This document shows, piece after piece, positions 53,568 through 64,000 of a stretch of 64,000 nt of DNA. The notes under the pieces are model-generated. The model worked only from the letters and a program-made list of their open reading frames with translations. It was not told the DNA's origin and made no database searches. The stretch covers positions 186,001-250,000 of the forward strand of contig NZ_AMRK01000003.1 of assembly GCF_000299875.1 (NCBI RefSeq), given 5' to 3'. Position numbers and translations under genes: made by a program. Numbering within the stretch: position 1 is the first letter of the stretch; the number at the start of each line of letters is the position of its first letter. The DNA is from Celeribacter baekdonensis B30 (GTDB lineage: Bacteria; Pseudomonadota; Alphaproteobacteria; Rhodobacterales; Rhodobacteraceae).

Positions 53568-54968
53568 ATGGTCCAATTTGACAACAGCTACGCCCGACTG
53601 CCGGAGCGGTTTTATACCAAGATCGCCCCCGAAGAGGTGCCCGCCCCCGAGATGGTGCTGTTCAACGCAGAGCTTGCGGCGCAGTTGGGTGCCTCCGATT
53701 GGGACGCATCGGTGTTTGCCGGAAATGTGATCCCGGACGGGGCCGATCCTCTGGCACAGGTCTACGCCGGGCATCAGTTTGGCGGTTGGTCGCCACGTTT
53801 GGGCGACGGGCGCGCGGTGTTGTTGGGTGAGGCTGTCACAGAGCATGGCCGATTTGACATCCACCTCAAAGGCGCGGGCCGCACCCCCTATTCGCGCAAT
53901 GGCGATGGGCGGGCGTGGATCGGTCCGGTGTTGCGTGAATTTATCGTCAGCGAATTTATGCATGCTGCGGGGGTTCCGACCACGCGCGCCTTGGCCGCCG
54001 TGCGCACCGGCGCGCGGGTGCAACGCGAACGCGCCCTGCCCGGCGCGATCCTCACACGGGTCGCGGCCAGCCATATTCGCGTCGGCACGTTTCAATATTT
54101 CACCGCGCAGGAGGATGTGGAAGCGGTGAGTGTTCTCGCCGATCACGTCCGCGCCCGGCACTTCCCCGAAGCAAAAGGCACGCTGGGCCTATATGAGGCG
54201 ATCCTTGCAGCCCAGGCGCGATTGATCGCCAAATGGATGGGCTTGGGCTTTGTCCATGGGGTGATGAACACCGACAATATGGCCGTCTCCGGCGAGACCA
54301 TCGACTATGGTCCCTGCGCCTTTATCGACGGCTATTCGCCCAAGGCGGTGTATTCCTCAATCGACCGACAGGGCCGCTATGCCTATGAGCAACAGCCCTC
54401 GATCGCGCATTGGAATTTGGCGCAGCTTGGGTCGTGTTTGGTGCCGTTGATGGAGGTCGAACTTGGGTCGCAAGCGCAGGCGATTGACGCGCTGTCCGAG
54501 GTGTTGAACCGATTTCCCATGCTTTATCAGGCCGAGTGGCGGCGGGTGTTTGGGGCGAAAATTGGCCTTGCGGATGCTGCCGAGGACGATGTGCCCTTGG
54601 TCCAGGACCTCTTGGCCCTGATGGCCCAGGACGGGGCCGATTTCACCAATGTGTTCCGTGGCTTGTCGGACGGCACTGCGCGGGATTGGCTGTTGGATCG
54701 CGAGGCGTTTGATCGCTGGTCTGAGCGTTGGGAGGCGCGGCGGTCCGCAGATTTTGCCGCCCACATGGCGCGCGCCAACCCCGCCGTGATCCCGCGCACG
54801 CATCGGATTGAACAGGCGATTGAAGCCTCTTTGGCGGGCGATGACAGTCTGGCCCTACGGCTGGTGCGGGTGTTGTCCACGCCATTTGATCTGGCGGAGG
54901 CAGACCGCGACTTGATCCAACCGCCTGCCGAGGATGAGGTGGTGGCACAGACGTTCTGCGGCACCTAA
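53568..54968 (+). CDS. selO: Protein adenylyltransferase SelO (YdiU)
   Basis: A 466-residue pseudokinase-fold enzyme that moves AMP from ATP to serine, threonine or tyrosine of target proteins, implicated in redox stress. Diagnostic segments are YAGHQFGGWSPRLGDGRA, HLKGAGRTPYSR and the metal site in VMNTDNMAVSG with DYGPCAFID. The C terminus keeps FCGT with a cysteine, the usual bacterial form. ATG 53568 follows GGAGG and is preferred over 53544. It is monocistronic. Confidence 0.94.
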   Translation: MVQFDNSYARLPERFYTKIAPEEVPAPEMVLFNAELAAQLGASDWDASVFAGNVIPDGADPLAQVYAGHQFGGWSPRLGDGRAVLLGEAVTEHGRFDIHLKGAGRTPYSRNGDGRAWIGPVLREFIVSEFMHAAGVPTTRALAAVRTGARVQRERALPGAILTRVAASHIRVGTFQYFTAQEDVEAVSVLADHVRARHFPEAKGTLGLYEAILAAQARLIAKWMGLGFVHGVMNTDNMAVSGETIDYGPCAFIDGYSPKAVYSSIDRQGRYAYEQQPSIAHWNLAQLGSCLVPLMEVELGSQAQAIDALSEVLNRFPMLYQAEWRRVFGAKIGLADAAEDDVPLVQDLLALMAQDGADFTNVFRGLSDGTARDWLLDREAFDRWSERWEARRSADFAAHMARANPAVIPRTHRIEQAIEASLAGDDSLALRLVRVLSTPFDLAEADRDLIQPPAEDEVVAQTFCGT

Positions 54969-54987
54969 TGGAGTTGGGCAAGCCCGT

Positions 54988-55656
54988 CTATTTGGAGCGA
55001 AATTTGCCGAACAAACGGGCATTGCGGGTGATGAAATCGCGAAACAATCCGGCGAACGGGCCCGCGAACAGCGACCCCCGCTCGCGCGCCACATAGAGCG
55101 CGCCTGAGATGGCCCCAATCAAACCGCCGCCGGCATCGACGATCAAATCCCACATCGTGTCTTGTAGGCCGGATTTTTGCATGTTGGTGCCAAAGGCTTG
55201 GTCCATAGCATATTCAAAAATCTCCCAAAGCGCGCCGATGGACATGGCAAAGCAAAAGGCAAACATGCCGATGGCCCAAGGCGGTGCGGCGTAGCGGTCG
55301 CCTTGGAACAGGATGAAAATCGCCACAAACCCGATCAAGCCAAAGCCAAGCGCGGAGCCTGCGTGCAGCACCACATCCCACCACCAATAGCGATTGTAAA
55401 AATCGCCCACCTCGCCCAAAAACAATGTGGCAAACAGGAACAGCACGATCCCCGCCATGAAAGAGCGCGGGACATAAATGTGGTAGCGGCTTGCAAACAG
55501 CAGCGGCAAAAGCGTCAACCCAAAAGTACCGAGCGCCACAAAGGACGACGCGTAGCGCGCCGTGATCAGCCCGGCACAAAATTCAAAGATCAGCGCCAGC
55601 CAAACCAGTCGCATCACCAATGGCTGAGATTTGGCGTTTTTGAACAACCGTTTCAT
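54988..55656 (-). CDS. DUF2238-like membrane protein
   Basis: A 222-residue protein with about six membrane helices. Polar motifs inside them, WDVVLHAGSALG, GALWEIFEYAMD and DTMWDLIVDAGGG, match the DUF2238/YjdF pattern of H, E and D residues and hint at metal binding or enzymatic chemistry. Function is unknown. AAGGA precedes ATG 55656. It is convergent with selO. Confidence 0.68.
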   Translation of the reverse strand: MKRLFKNAKSQPLVMRLVWLALIFEFCAGLITARYASSFVALGTFGLTLLPLLFASRYHIYVPRSFMAGIVLFLFATLFLGEVGDFYNRYWWWDVVLHAGSALGFGLIGFVAIFILFQGDRYAAPPWAIGMFAFCFAMSIGALWEIFEYAMDQAFGTNMQKSGLQDTMWDLIVDAGGGLIGAISGALYVARERGSLFAGPFAGLFRDFITRNARLFGKFRSK

Positions 55657-55760
55657 ATCTGTCCTTCACTGTCGCGCCGCACTGCCGCACATAAGGGGCA
55701 GCCCAAACAAGACCTCTGCGATGGGATGCAATCCAAGGCCTGCGTTCCTATGTTAGTCAT

Positions 55761-56480
55761 ATGATGACGAAGAAGGAAATGGGCGCCCTGCGCCTCGCCT
55801 CGTATAACCTGCGCAAATGCCGCGGGACCGATGGGTTGCGCGCGCCGGGACGCATCCTGGATGTGATCAACACGATGGAGGCCGATGTGGTGGCGCTGCA
55901 AGAGGCGGACATGCGACTGGGCGCGCGCCCGGCCGCCCTGCCCGCCCGGATGATCGACACCCATACGGATTTTGTCGCGCTTCCCCTCAACACCTCCCCG
56001 GTGTCTTTGGGATGGCATGGCAATGCAATTTTACTGCGCAAAGGGACGGTGGCGGAGGCCACGCATCGGCTCACCCTGCCGGGGTTGGAGGCGCGCGGCG
56101 CGGTGGCCGTTGATGTGCCGGGGCTGCGGATTGTGGGGGTGCATCTTGGGCTGTTGCGGTCGTCGCGGCAAAAGCAACTCCATGCCATTCTCGATCAGCT
56201 GCACGCGTTTGACACCCGCCCCACCGTGATCCTTGGCGATTTCAACGAATGGTCCGCGCACAGAGGCCTTGATCCACTGCGCGCCACCTTTGACATTCTC
56301 GCCCCCGGTCGCAGCTTTCACGCCGCCCGCCCGATGGCGGCACTGGACCGGATCGCCCTGACCGAGGGGCTTGAAATGCGCGACGCCGGGGTGATGGAAA
56401 CGGTCCTGTCGCGCCGGGCCTCCGATCATTTGCCGATCTGGGCCGATGTGGCACAGCGGGATGCGCATATTTTCCCCTAG
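55761..56480 (+). CDS. Endonuclease/exonuclease/phosphatase family protein
   Basis: A 239-residue EEP-fold phosphoesterase without a signal peptide. The order ASYNLRKC, ALQEAD, GVHLGLL, ILGDFNEW, MAALDRI and ASDHLPIW gives the metal-binding N and E, the DFN and the terminal SDH. Substrate may be a nucleic acid or phospholipid. The start is uncertain between ATG 55761 and 55779. It precedes the antiporter gene by 55 bp. Confidence 0.88.
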   Translation: MMTKKEMGALRLASYNLRKCRGTDGLRAPGRILDVINTMEADVVALQEADMRLGARPAALPARMIDTHTDFVALPLNTSPVSLGWHGNAILLRKGTVAEATHRLTLPGLEARGAVAVDVPGLRIVGVHLGLLRSSRQKQLHAILDQLHAFDTRPTVILGDFNEWSAHRGLDPLRATFDILAPGRSFHAARPMAALDRIALTEGLEMRDAGVMETVLSRRASDHLPIWADVAQRDAHIFP

Positions 56481-56535
56481 GCGCGCGCGCCTCGCCTGTT
56501 AAACAGACGGCATTGACTGGCAAAGGCTTTCCCCT

Positions 56536-57804
56536 ATGACACTTCTGCAAATCGCCTCGCTTTTGATCGTCCTCGCAGGCGCGTTCGGCGCGATCAATTA
56601 CCTGTTTCTCAAACTCCCGTCCTCCATCGGCATTCTCGTCGTCGCCCTGATTGCCTCGCTGGTGATCATCGGCTTGGACGCGATTTTCCCCGCCTCCCTG
56701 GTCGAAGAAACCATCCGCACCGAGGTCATGGCTTTTGATTTCTCGGACACGTTGCTGGAGGGCATGTTGGGGCTGTTGCTGTTTGCAGGCGCGCTGCATG
56801 TCAAAATCTCTGATCTGCGGGCGCAATGGGTGCCAGTGTTTTTGATGGCCACCTTGGGGGTCGGCCTTTCAACCGTGGTGGTTGGCGTGGGCTTTAGCTG
56901 GATGACCGGGATGCCTTTGTTGATCGCGCTCACCTTTGGGGCGCTGATTTCGCCGACCGATCCGGTGGCCGTTCTGGGTGTGTTGCGTCAGGCGTCTTTG
57001 CCGAAAAGTCTTGAGACCAAAATCGCCGGAGAAAGCCTGTTCAACGATGGGGTTGGCTATGTGGTTTACCTTGTTTTGGTTGGGCTGGCCTTTGGCGCGA
57101 CAGGTGGGCATGGCGATACGCATAATGCGGACAGCGCGGTACAGGGCGCGGCAAAACTTTTTGCTCAGGAGGCCATAGGCGGCGCGCTTTTGGGGCTCGT
57201 TTTGGGCTGGCTGACCTTCCGCGTCATGCGGTTGATTGACGATTACGCGCTTGAGGTGTTGATCACGCTCGGGCTGGCATTTGGTGGCTATGAGCTTGCC
57301 GTGGCGCTACAGGTCTCCGCGCCGATCATGGCGGTCTGTGCCGGGCTGTTGATCGGTGACGTCGGCGCGAAATACGGCATGTCGGAAGAGACCCGGCGCT
57401 ATGTCGATGCGTTTTGGAAGATGATCGACGAGATTCTCAACGCCATCCTGTTCTTGATGATCGGGTTTGAAGTCTTTGCCGTGGCCTTTGACATGTCGTC
57501 GGTTTTGGGCGGTGCAATGGCGGTGCTTTTGGCGCTTTTGGCCCGGCTCACCGCCGTGGCCGTGCCCGTGCTGTTGCTCAAACCCTTCCGCAGTTTTTCC
57601 AAAGGCACCATCCCGATCATGACATGGGGTGGGCTGAAGGGCGGCATCTCGGTCGCCCTCGCCCTCTCACTGCCGGACAGCGAATGGAAACCGGTGATCC
57701 TGACCGCGACCTATATCGTCGTGGTGTTCTCGATTATCGTTCAGGGCCTGACCGTTGCGCCTTTGGCCAAACGCATGGGCCGCGAACCGGGGTTGGATGT
57801 ATGA
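56536..57804 (+). CDS. Cation:proton antiporter, CPA1/NhaP family
   Basis: A 422-residue inner-membrane antiporter with about 12 helices that exchanges Na+ or K+ for protons. The ion-binding motif ISPTDPVAVLGVL and the following GESLFNDGVGYV are the CPA1 signature. AAAGG lies upstream of ATG 56536. Its stop overlaps the phzF start (ATGA), so the two are translated together, with no obvious shared function. Confidence 0.92.
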   Translation: MTLLQIASLLIVLAGAFGAINYLFLKLPSSIGILVVALIASLVIIGLDAIFPASLVEETIRTEVMAFDFSDTLLEGMLGLLLFAGALHVKISDLRAQWVPVFLMATLGVGLSTVVVGVGFSWMTGMPLLIALTFGALISPTDPVAVLGVLRQASLPKSLETKIAGESLFNDGVGYVVYLVLVGLAFGATGGHGDTHNADSAVQGAAKLFAQEAIGGALLGLVLGWLTFRVMRLIDDYALEVLITLGLAFGGYELAVALQVSAPIMAVCAGLLIGDVGAKYGMSEETRRYVDAFWKMIDEILNAILFLMIGFEVFAVAFDMSSVLGGAMAVLLALLARLTAVAVPVLLLKPFRSFSKGTIPIMTWGGLKGGISVALALSLPDSEWKPVILTATYIVVVFSIIVQGLTVAPLAKRMGREPGLDV

Positions 57805-58634
57805 CGACCTATCTCACCTATGATGTGTTCACCGATCGCCCGTTTGGCGGCAATCCTTTGGCGGTGATCCCCGATGCGGCACATCTGCCCGAGGATCAGT
57901 TGCAAAAGATTGCGCGGGAATTCAATTACTCTGAAACGGTGTTTCTTTTGCCGCCCCAAGACCCCGGCAACACCGCACGTCTCCGAATTTTTACGCCGAC
58001 GATGGAGGTGCCCTTTGCCGGGCATCCGACCATCGGCGCGGCTGTGGCGCTCTGCGAGTTGGGGCACGGGCCACGGATGCGGTTGGAGTTGCCTGTTGGC
58101 GTAATCGCGGCTGAGGCCAGAGACGGCGCGGCCGCGTTTACCGCGTCGCAGCCGCTGGACATCCTCGCGGAGCCCGCCCCCGACTTGGTGACCCGCGCTT
58201 TGGGCCTTATGGTGTCCGATCTCGCCACCGCCCCGGTGATGGCCAGCATGGGCTTGGCCTTTACCTTTGTCGAACTGACCTCACGGGAGGCGCTGTCACG
58301 CATCACCATCGACATTGCGGCCCTGCGCGACGGTCACGCCCGCCATCCGCAGGGGTTGGATTTTGCCCTGGCGCCCTATGTCCGCGATGGCGAGACGATC
58401 CACATGCGGATGTTTGCGCCACTGGACAATATTCCCGAAGACCCGGCGACCGGATCAGCGGCAGCGGCTTTAGGGCGTTTGCTCTGTGAGGTGGAGGGGC
58501 GCGATCTGGCTTTGATGATCCACCAGGGCGAAGACATGGGGCGACCGTCGCGCATCGCCGTGACTGCCACGCCAAAGGCCGTGACCATCGAAGGGCGCGC
58601 GGTCCGGATGATGCAAGGGCGGCTCTGCTTTTAG
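57801..58634 (+). CDS. PhzF-family isomerase
   Basis: A 277-residue protein of the PhzF/diaminopimelate-epimerase fold. The catalytic glutamate is E45 in [25 protein letters not shown] and the late [13 protein letters not shown] form the two half-sites. These enzymes isomerise small acids; the substrate here is unknown and there are no phenazine genes. It starts inside the antiporter stop codon. Confidence 0.88.
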   Translation: MTTYLTYDVFTDRPFGGNPLAVIPDAAHLPEDQLQKIAREFNYSETVFLLPPQDPGNTARLRIFTPTMEVPFAGHPTIGAAVALCELGHGPRMRLELPVGVIAAEARDGAAAFTASQPLDILAEPAPDLVTRALGLMVSDLATAPVMASMGLAFTFVELTSREALSRITIDIAALRDGHARHPQGLDFALAPYVRDGETIHMRMFAPLDNIPEDPATGSAAAALGRLLCEVEGRDLALMIHQGEDMGRPSRIAVTATPKAVTIEGRAVRMMQGRLCF

Positions 58635-58750
58635 CTGCCTCGCACAGGCCGCGCGCCGCAACACGCCTTTTCAACCCGTGTGATCAAAAACTGGGCTGGA
58701 CCATTCCGGCCCGTTTTCCTACCCTAGAGCCACATTGACCCGGAGGCCCG

Positions 58751-59161
58751 ATGTCTAACACGATCCTATCTCGTTGCGAGGCCAAGGGGCTGCGCCTGAC
58801 CGAACAGCGTCGGGTGATTGTCTCCGTGTTGGAGGAGGCTGAGGATCATCCCGACGTCGAAGAATTGCATCGGCGCGCTGCCGCCAAGGATCAGGGTATT
58901 TCGCTGGCCACGGTGTACCGCACGGTGAAATTGTTTGAAGAGCGCGGGATTTTGGAAAAGCTGGCCTTCGGCGATGGCCGCGCCCGCTATGAGGCGGCAG
59001 ATCGCGCCCATCACGATCACCTGATTGACATCGAAACCGGCGCAGTGATCGAATTTGTCGACCCTGAAATCGAAGCCCTGCAAAAACAGATCGCGGACCG
59101 GCTAGGCTATGATCTCAAGGGCCATCGCTTTGAATTATACGGCGTGCGCAAAAAGCCCTGA
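58751..59161 (+). CDS. Fur-family metal regulator (Fur/Mur)
   Basis: A 136-residue Fur protein: winged helix (VEELHRRAA to ATVYRTVKLFEERG), then a metal-binding dimer domain with AHHDHLIDIETG and IEFVDPEIEALQ. The HHDHLID form and the lack of the HHHHFY of Irr fit the alphaproteobacterial Fur/Mur group, which often senses manganese. Iron or manganese cannot be decided here. There is no terminal CxxC. It is monocistronic. Confidence 0.88.
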   Translation: MSNTILSRCEAKGLRLTEQRRVIVSVLEEAEDHPDVEELHRRAAAKDQGISLATVYRTVKLFEERGILEKLAFGDGRARYEAADRAHHDHLIDIETGAVIEFVDPEIEALQKQIADRLGYDLKGHRFELYGVRKKP

Positions 59162-59262
59162 CCCCTTTTTGCACCCCCCATCTGCGGCTTTGATCCGGGG
59201 TGCGGGCTTGCGAGACGCACGAGAACACGGCAATCGGGAGGGCAACACAAAGGTCCGCTCCG

Positions 59263-60174
59263 ATGAACAATCTCAATGCCATCCTTCTCGTCGTCGCCGC
59301 TATGGCCAGTTTCACGGTCGAGGATATGTTTATCAAACGCCTTTCTGCCGCCCTGCCGGTGGGCGAGATTTTGGCGTTGATCGCGATCGGGAGTTGTATC
59401 GTCTTTGGGATTATCGCCTGGATCAAGGGCAATGCGATCTTTGCCCGGCGCAATTGGCGCCCGGTGATTTTGGCCCGCGCCGGGACCGAAGCCTTTGCCG
59501 CACTGTCCTTTGCCACGGCGCTGTCCTTGGTGGATATTTCCACCGTCGGCGCGGTGTTTCAATCCATGCCTTTGGTGGTGACCATGGGGGCGGCGTTGTT
59601 TTTGAATGAATCGGTCGGCTGGCGGCGCTGGGTGGCGATTGTCATCGGCTTCGTCGGGGTTTTGATGATCATTCGCCCCGGACTTTCCGGCTTTGAACCC
59701 GAGGCCTTGTGGGTGCTCGTGGCCGTCCTGTCCGTGGCGATCCGCGACCTGATGACCCGCGTCATGGACGCCGCTGTGCCCTCCAATGTCGTGTCGTTTC
59801 AGGCCTATCTGACGGTCGCAGTCGCATCTGTCGCAATGCTCGCGCTCACCCCCGGCACACCGCCGCTGATGCCCGATGCCCCTGAGGCGCTGATGGTTCT
59901 CGCCGGGATCGTGTTTGGCACCATTGGCTATGCCTGTATCGTGGCAGGGATGCGGTTGGGCGATGCGTCCGCCGTCACCCCGTTTCGCTACACGCGGTTG
60001 GTGTTCACCATGTTGGTGGGGATCGCGGTGTTTGGCGAACGACCCGATCTGATGACCTATCTCGGCTCCGCGCTGATCATCGCTTCCGGCCTCTACGCCT
60101 ATCTGCGCGAACGCAAACTGGCGCGGCTTTCGGTGGCGACACTTGGCGAGGAAGTACAAACGCACGGGTTTTGA
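59263..60174 (+). CDS. DMT superfamily (EamA) transporter
   Basis: A 303-residue protein with ten membrane helices in two EamA repeats (about 5-140 and 155-290), ending in a short basic tail. It probably exports or imports a small metabolite; the substrate is unknown. ATG 59263 has AAAGG about ten bases away and suits the first helix; the longer frame from 59200 adds an unlikely polar leader. Confidence 0.85.
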   Translation: MNNLNAILLVVAAMASFTVEDMFIKRLSAALPVGEILALIAIGSCIVFGIIAWIKGNAIFARRNWRPVILARAGTEAFAALSFATALSLVDISTVGAVFQSMPLVVTMGAALFLNESVGWRRWVAIVIGFVGVLMIIRPGLSGFEPEALWVLVAVLSVAIRDLMTRVMDAAVPSNVVSFQAYLTVAVASVAMLALTPGTPPLMPDAPEALMVLAGIVFGTIGYACIVAGMRLGDASAVTPFRYTRLVFTMLVGIAVFGERPDLMTYLGSALIIASGLYAYLRERKLARLSVATLGEEVQTHGF

Positions 60175-60468
60175 GCGGGGTCCTGATGAATTGAAGACAT
60201 GGATGAAAGGCGTGATCTGCGACGGAAATATGCCGAGTTGATTGCGACGATAGAAAAGACTTCGTCTATGAAATCTGCGTCAAATCCCCTGAGTATGCGC
60301 AGGACAAGCCAAAGTGAGGTCAGTCTGCATAGGGCTCAAATTCACCATTTGCCCAAACCATGACGATCTACTTACGCCAATCTCCCCACTTTGACCCAAA
60401 TAAGTTACCGCTAACGCCACTTCTGTCATACAACCCTCAAAGAAGCGCGCGATGTTAGCGCTCAATTG

Positions 60469-60496
60469 TTGACGCGCGCGTCTTGACTGGTATCAA
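60469..60496 (+). promoter_or_regulatory. Candidate eno promoter in a gene-free gap
   Basis: TTGACG (60469-60474) and TATCAA (60491-60496) are separated by 16 bp and lie 71 bp before the enolase start. The wider gap 60175-60566 holds no credible gene; a 61-codon minus-strand frame at 60280 has no support. Confidence 0.45.
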
Positions 60497-60509
60497 AGCA
60501 CCAACGTGA

Positions 60510-61844
<1,335 letters not shown>

Positions 61845-61867
61845 GCGTCAATGCTTGACGGAATGAG

Positions 61868-61897
61868 AAAAGCCCCGCCAGATTGGTGGGGCTTTTT
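61868..61897 (+). terminator. Rho-independent terminator after eno
   Basis: AAAAGCCCC and GGGGCTTTTT pair around a short loop and end in T bases, 24 bp after the enolase stop. Confidence 0.92.
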
Positions 61898-61920
61898 GTT
61901 AATGGTGGGAATTGGCAAGC

Positions 61921-62709
61921 ATGAGCAAGAACAATGACCATCACTATATCCCCAAAGGTCTTCTCAAAGAGTTCGCAATTTCGGGCAAACGTAACCTGTT
62001 TTTCTACGACAAAGAAAAACCAGAAAAAGGCGTTGAACAACGAAATATAGGCAGCATTTTCTACAAAAAGCATCTGAACACATTTCACATGCATGATGGT
62101 ACAAAAAACAAATCACTTGAGAAATTTTACGATAAAGAATTCGAGAATTATCTTCCCGATATTGTAGGAAAATTGAAGTCTCAATTTACAGCACTACCGG
62201 ATGCATTGACGGAAGAGGAAGAGAAAATTCTTATCCAGTTCTTTTTCAATCACATGTTTCGCTCCCCCGATGTACACGGACCAATGTTAGAGCGTCATAC
62301 CTCTGAAGCAGAGTATTCGATGCAGCAAATCGACAATATCCGGGTCGCGGCCTTGCGTGACCAACCCAAGGACCTTCTCGATTTTCTGTCAAAGATACCA
62401 GTTGTCCTTGCGAAACCGTCAAACCCCAAAGATATTTTCATTGTCGGCAGTAATCCTGTATTGCGCCTACTAAATAGAGGGGCAAAATCAGGCGGCCTTA
62501 AAGATGGAAAAGTAGAATTGTGGGCAGCCTTCGGCTCAAAACTTGCAGTTGGATTCGTTTCAGGCTGGAAAGGCGGAGAAACCGTACTTTTGAATAGCCG
62601 CCAAATGCTGAGTTGGAATGTGCGATGGGCTGCGCAAAGTACAAGTTTCGCAGGACGCTCCAAACCTCTCATATCCAAGCTCTCTAAACGGTTTGGAGTG
62701 GGTAATTAA
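61921..62709 (+). CDS. DUF4238 family protein
   Basis: A 262-residue protein that opens with NDHHYIPKGLLKEF, the DUF4238 signature, whose two histidines (H7, H8) could bind metal. The family is of unknown function and often sits in variable genome regions. Its base composition is clearly more AT-rich than both neighbours, and it stands alone after the eno terminator, suggesting recent transfer. ATG 61921 is chosen for the family start over TTG 61912. A nuclease or defence role is only speculation. Confidence 0.75.
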   Translation: MSKNNDHHYIPKGLLKEFAISGKRNLFFYDKEKPEKGVEQRNIGSIFYKKHLNTFHMHDGTKNKSLEKFYDKEFENYLPDIVGKLKSQFTALPDALTEEEEKILIQFFFNHMFRSPDVHGPMLERHTSEAEYSMQQIDNIRVAALRDQPKDLLDFLSKIPVVLAKPSNPKDIFIVGSNPVLRLLNRGAKSGGLKDGKVELWAAFGSKLAVGFVSGWKGGETVLLNSRQMLSWNVRWAAQSTSFAGRSKPLISKLSKRFGVGN

Positions 62710-62783
62710 CGTGAAAGCTTGGGCTATCAAGTTTTGAAAATGCACATCTTGCCAATCCGGCTATCCTGCGACAGTGTCCACCC

Positions 62784-63404
62784 ATGACCCACACATCCCC
62801 TCTCCCCGCCTCGCCTCTTCCTGACGGTATCCACCCCCTCCCCTCCGGCAAGCTGGCGGCGGTGGTGACTTATCTTGAGATGACCAGTCGTCCCGCGCCA
62901 CGCGATGTGGCGGAGCCTGAGGGCGTGGCATTGGTGGCGCATGAGGCGGCGGATTTGGCGTGGTATCGCGGGCTGTATCGCGCGGTCGGCGAGGATTGGC
63001 TGTGGTTCTCGCGGCTGTATATGGAGGATGCGGCGCTGGCAGCGATCCTGCATCATAAGGATGTTGAGGTCTCTGCGTTGACCAAAGACGGGCGGGCGTT
63101 GGGGCTGTTGGAATTGGATTTCCGCGACCCGGACAACACGGAGTTGACATTTTTTGGCCTGTCGAAAGAGTTGATCGGCACGGGTGCTGGGCGGTGGATG
63201 ATGGAGCGGGCGCTGGATTTGGCGTTCAAGCGCCCGATCACACGGCTGTTCGTGCACACCTGTACGCTCGACAGCCCGCAGGCGGTGGGATTTTACATCC
63301 GTTCGGGCTTTGTGCCCTATGGTCGAGCCATCGAGGTGATGGACGATCCACGCATGAATGGCCCGGTGCGGGGCGATGCGGCCGGCCATATCCCCAAGAT
63401 TTGA
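62784..63404 (+). CDS. GNAT family N-acetyltransferase
   Basis: A 206-residue GNAT acetyltransferase that moves an acetyl group from acetyl-CoA to an amine. The core has GLLELDFRDPDNTELTFFGL, then the acetyl-CoA loop region GTGAGRWMMERALDLAF, and the SPQAVGFYIRSGF motif. The substrate is unknown. The DUF985 cupin follows after 11 bp, so both are probably cotranscribed. Confidence 0.85.
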   Translation: MTHTSPLPASPLPDGIHPLPSGKLAAVVTYLEMTSRPAPRDVAEPEGVALVAHEAADLAWYRGLYRAVGEDWLWFSRLYMEDAALAAILHHKDVEVSALTKDGRALGLLELDFRDPDNTELTFFGLSKELIGTGAGRWMMERALDLAFKRPITRLFVHTCTLDSPQAVGFYIRSGFVPYGRAIEVMDDPRMNGPVRGDAAGHIPKI

Positions 63405-63415
63405 GAGCGTTTGCC

Positions 63416-63853
63416 ATGAACACCCCCACCGCCGAAGCGTTGATCCAGCGCCTGAAGTTACAGCCCCATCCCGAGGGCGGATATTTTCGTCAGACATGGG
63501 TGGCAAAGGCCAAAGACGGCACACGTCCGGCGGGAACCTGCATCTATTTCCTACTGAAAGCGGGCGAGAACAGCCATTGGCACCGCGTCGATGCGGTCGA
63601 AATCTGGCACTACTACGCCGGGGCGCCGCTGATCCTGTCACTGTCTGAAACGGACGGCGGTCCGGCACGGGATGTGATTTTAGGACCCGATTTCGCACAG
63701 GGCCAAGAGCCACAACGGATTGTTCCAAAAGGGGTTTGGCAGGCCGCCCGCAGCACAGGCGACTATACGCTGGTGGGCTGTACCGTCTCGCCCGGCTTCC
63801 GGTTTGAGGGGTTTGAACTGGCCCCTGTTGGGTTTGACATCGCCCGCGCGTGA
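63416..63853 (+). CDS. Cupin DUF985 protein
   Basis: A 145-residue single-domain cupin of the DUF985 family. The opening HPEGGYFRQTW and the motif HWHRVDAVEIWHYY carry the likely metal ligands. It follows the GNAT gene closely on the same strand. No function is established. The remaining 147 bp to the window edge show no gene. Confidence 0.88.
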   Translation: MNTPTAEALIQRLKLQPHPEGGYFRQTWVAKAKDGTRPAGTCIYFLLKAGENSHWHRVDAVEIWHYYAGAPLILSLSETDGGPARDVILGPDFAQGQEPQRIVPKGVWQAARSTGDYTLVGCTVSPGFRFEGFELAPVGFDIARA

Positions 63854-64000
63854 GCCGCGCCGATCAGTCCGGGAAACGCGCGCGACCACTCGTCAGGACA
63901 GGAGAAAACAGGCCAGACGTCCCGCAAGACCACAAACGCCAAGGCCAAACCAAAGCAAAATGCGCCATCCAGTCCCGTACCCTTCCCGGCCTACGCCCGC

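Noticed and set aside
58751-59161. Irr-type heme-responsive identity for the Fur-family gene
   Set aside because: The histidine segment is HHDHLIDIETG as in Fur/Mur, not the HHHHFY type of Irr.
59107-60165. 352-codon minus-strand frame opposite the DMT transporter
   Set aside because: Product is rich in H, G, R and Q as expected for the antisense of a membrane protein gene; the plus-strand frame has ten clear helices.

Overview
This 64 kb window is chromosomal DNA of a GC-rich alphaproteobacterium, most likely a marine Rhodobacterales (Roseobacter group) species. The evidence is gene content: a che operon of alphaproteobacterial layout with STAS and two CheY proteins, an F1-ATPase inhibitor zeta protein (DUF1476) divergent from purC, a Fur/Mur-type regulator, an RNase E with a large acidic insert, an RTX protein with a C-terminal Hint domain, and a Bmt-corrinoid-DUF1638 cluster. 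The genus cannot be fixed from sequence reading alone.

Layout. 1-3.5 kb: beta-glucoside use (LacI-family regulator cut by the left edge, GH1 beta-glucosidase, glucokinase) with a perfect LacI-type palindrome in the promoter. 3.6-8.8 kb: chemotaxis operon STAS-cheY-cheA-cheW-cheR-cheY-small helical protein, coupled by overlapping starts and stops. 8.8-15.4 kb: an accessory segment (gene-free stretch, GT4 glycosyltransferase, RTX-Hint protein, HTH regulator, AT-rich patch, decayed IS3-family transposases). 15.4-20.1 kb, minus strand: cheD, cheB and a large chemoreceptor, so the accessory segment separates the two halves of the che locus. 20.6-25 kb: a 1419-residue membrane PAS-GGDEF-EAL protein, then a DUF2946 protein. 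25.5-33.8 kb: an IS3 fragment, tRNA-Ser(GGA), and minus-strand genes for cysK-mscS-alaX, a P450 coupled to a membrane hydrolase-like protein, and ccdA. 33.9-41.5 kb: rne, a secreted Cys-rich protein, and a DctB/DctD-like two-component pair. 41.6-44.6 kb: purC-purS, DUF1203, purQ and the divergent zeta inhibitor. 45-47 kb: an MprF-like lysyltransferase/flippase. 47.2-51.4 kb: homocysteine methyltransferase, a radical SAM protein on the other strand, corrinoid protein, small membrane protein, YbjQ-like protein, DUF1638. 51.4-64 kb: sufE, a lipoprotein, nucleoside hydrolase, SelO, DUF2238-like protein, EEP phosphatase, antiporter, PhzF, Fur/Mur, DMT transporter, enolase, an orphan DUF4238 protein, a GNAT and a DUF985 cupin.

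How it fits together: the che genes form one signalling pathway, with receptor, adaptor, kinase, two receivers and all three adaptation enzymes (CheR, CheB, CheD) present, plus a candidate phosphatase. The corrinoid cluster looks like methyl transfer from a methylated compound to homocysteine. The most useful leads are the possible CheZ/CheT-like protein, the DctD homologue without a sigma-54 contact loop, the corrinoid cluster with its small accessory genes, the P450-hydrolase pair, and the RTX/HTH accessory segment inside the che locus. Start codons were chosen by Shine-Dalgarno spacing and family alignment and are inferences.
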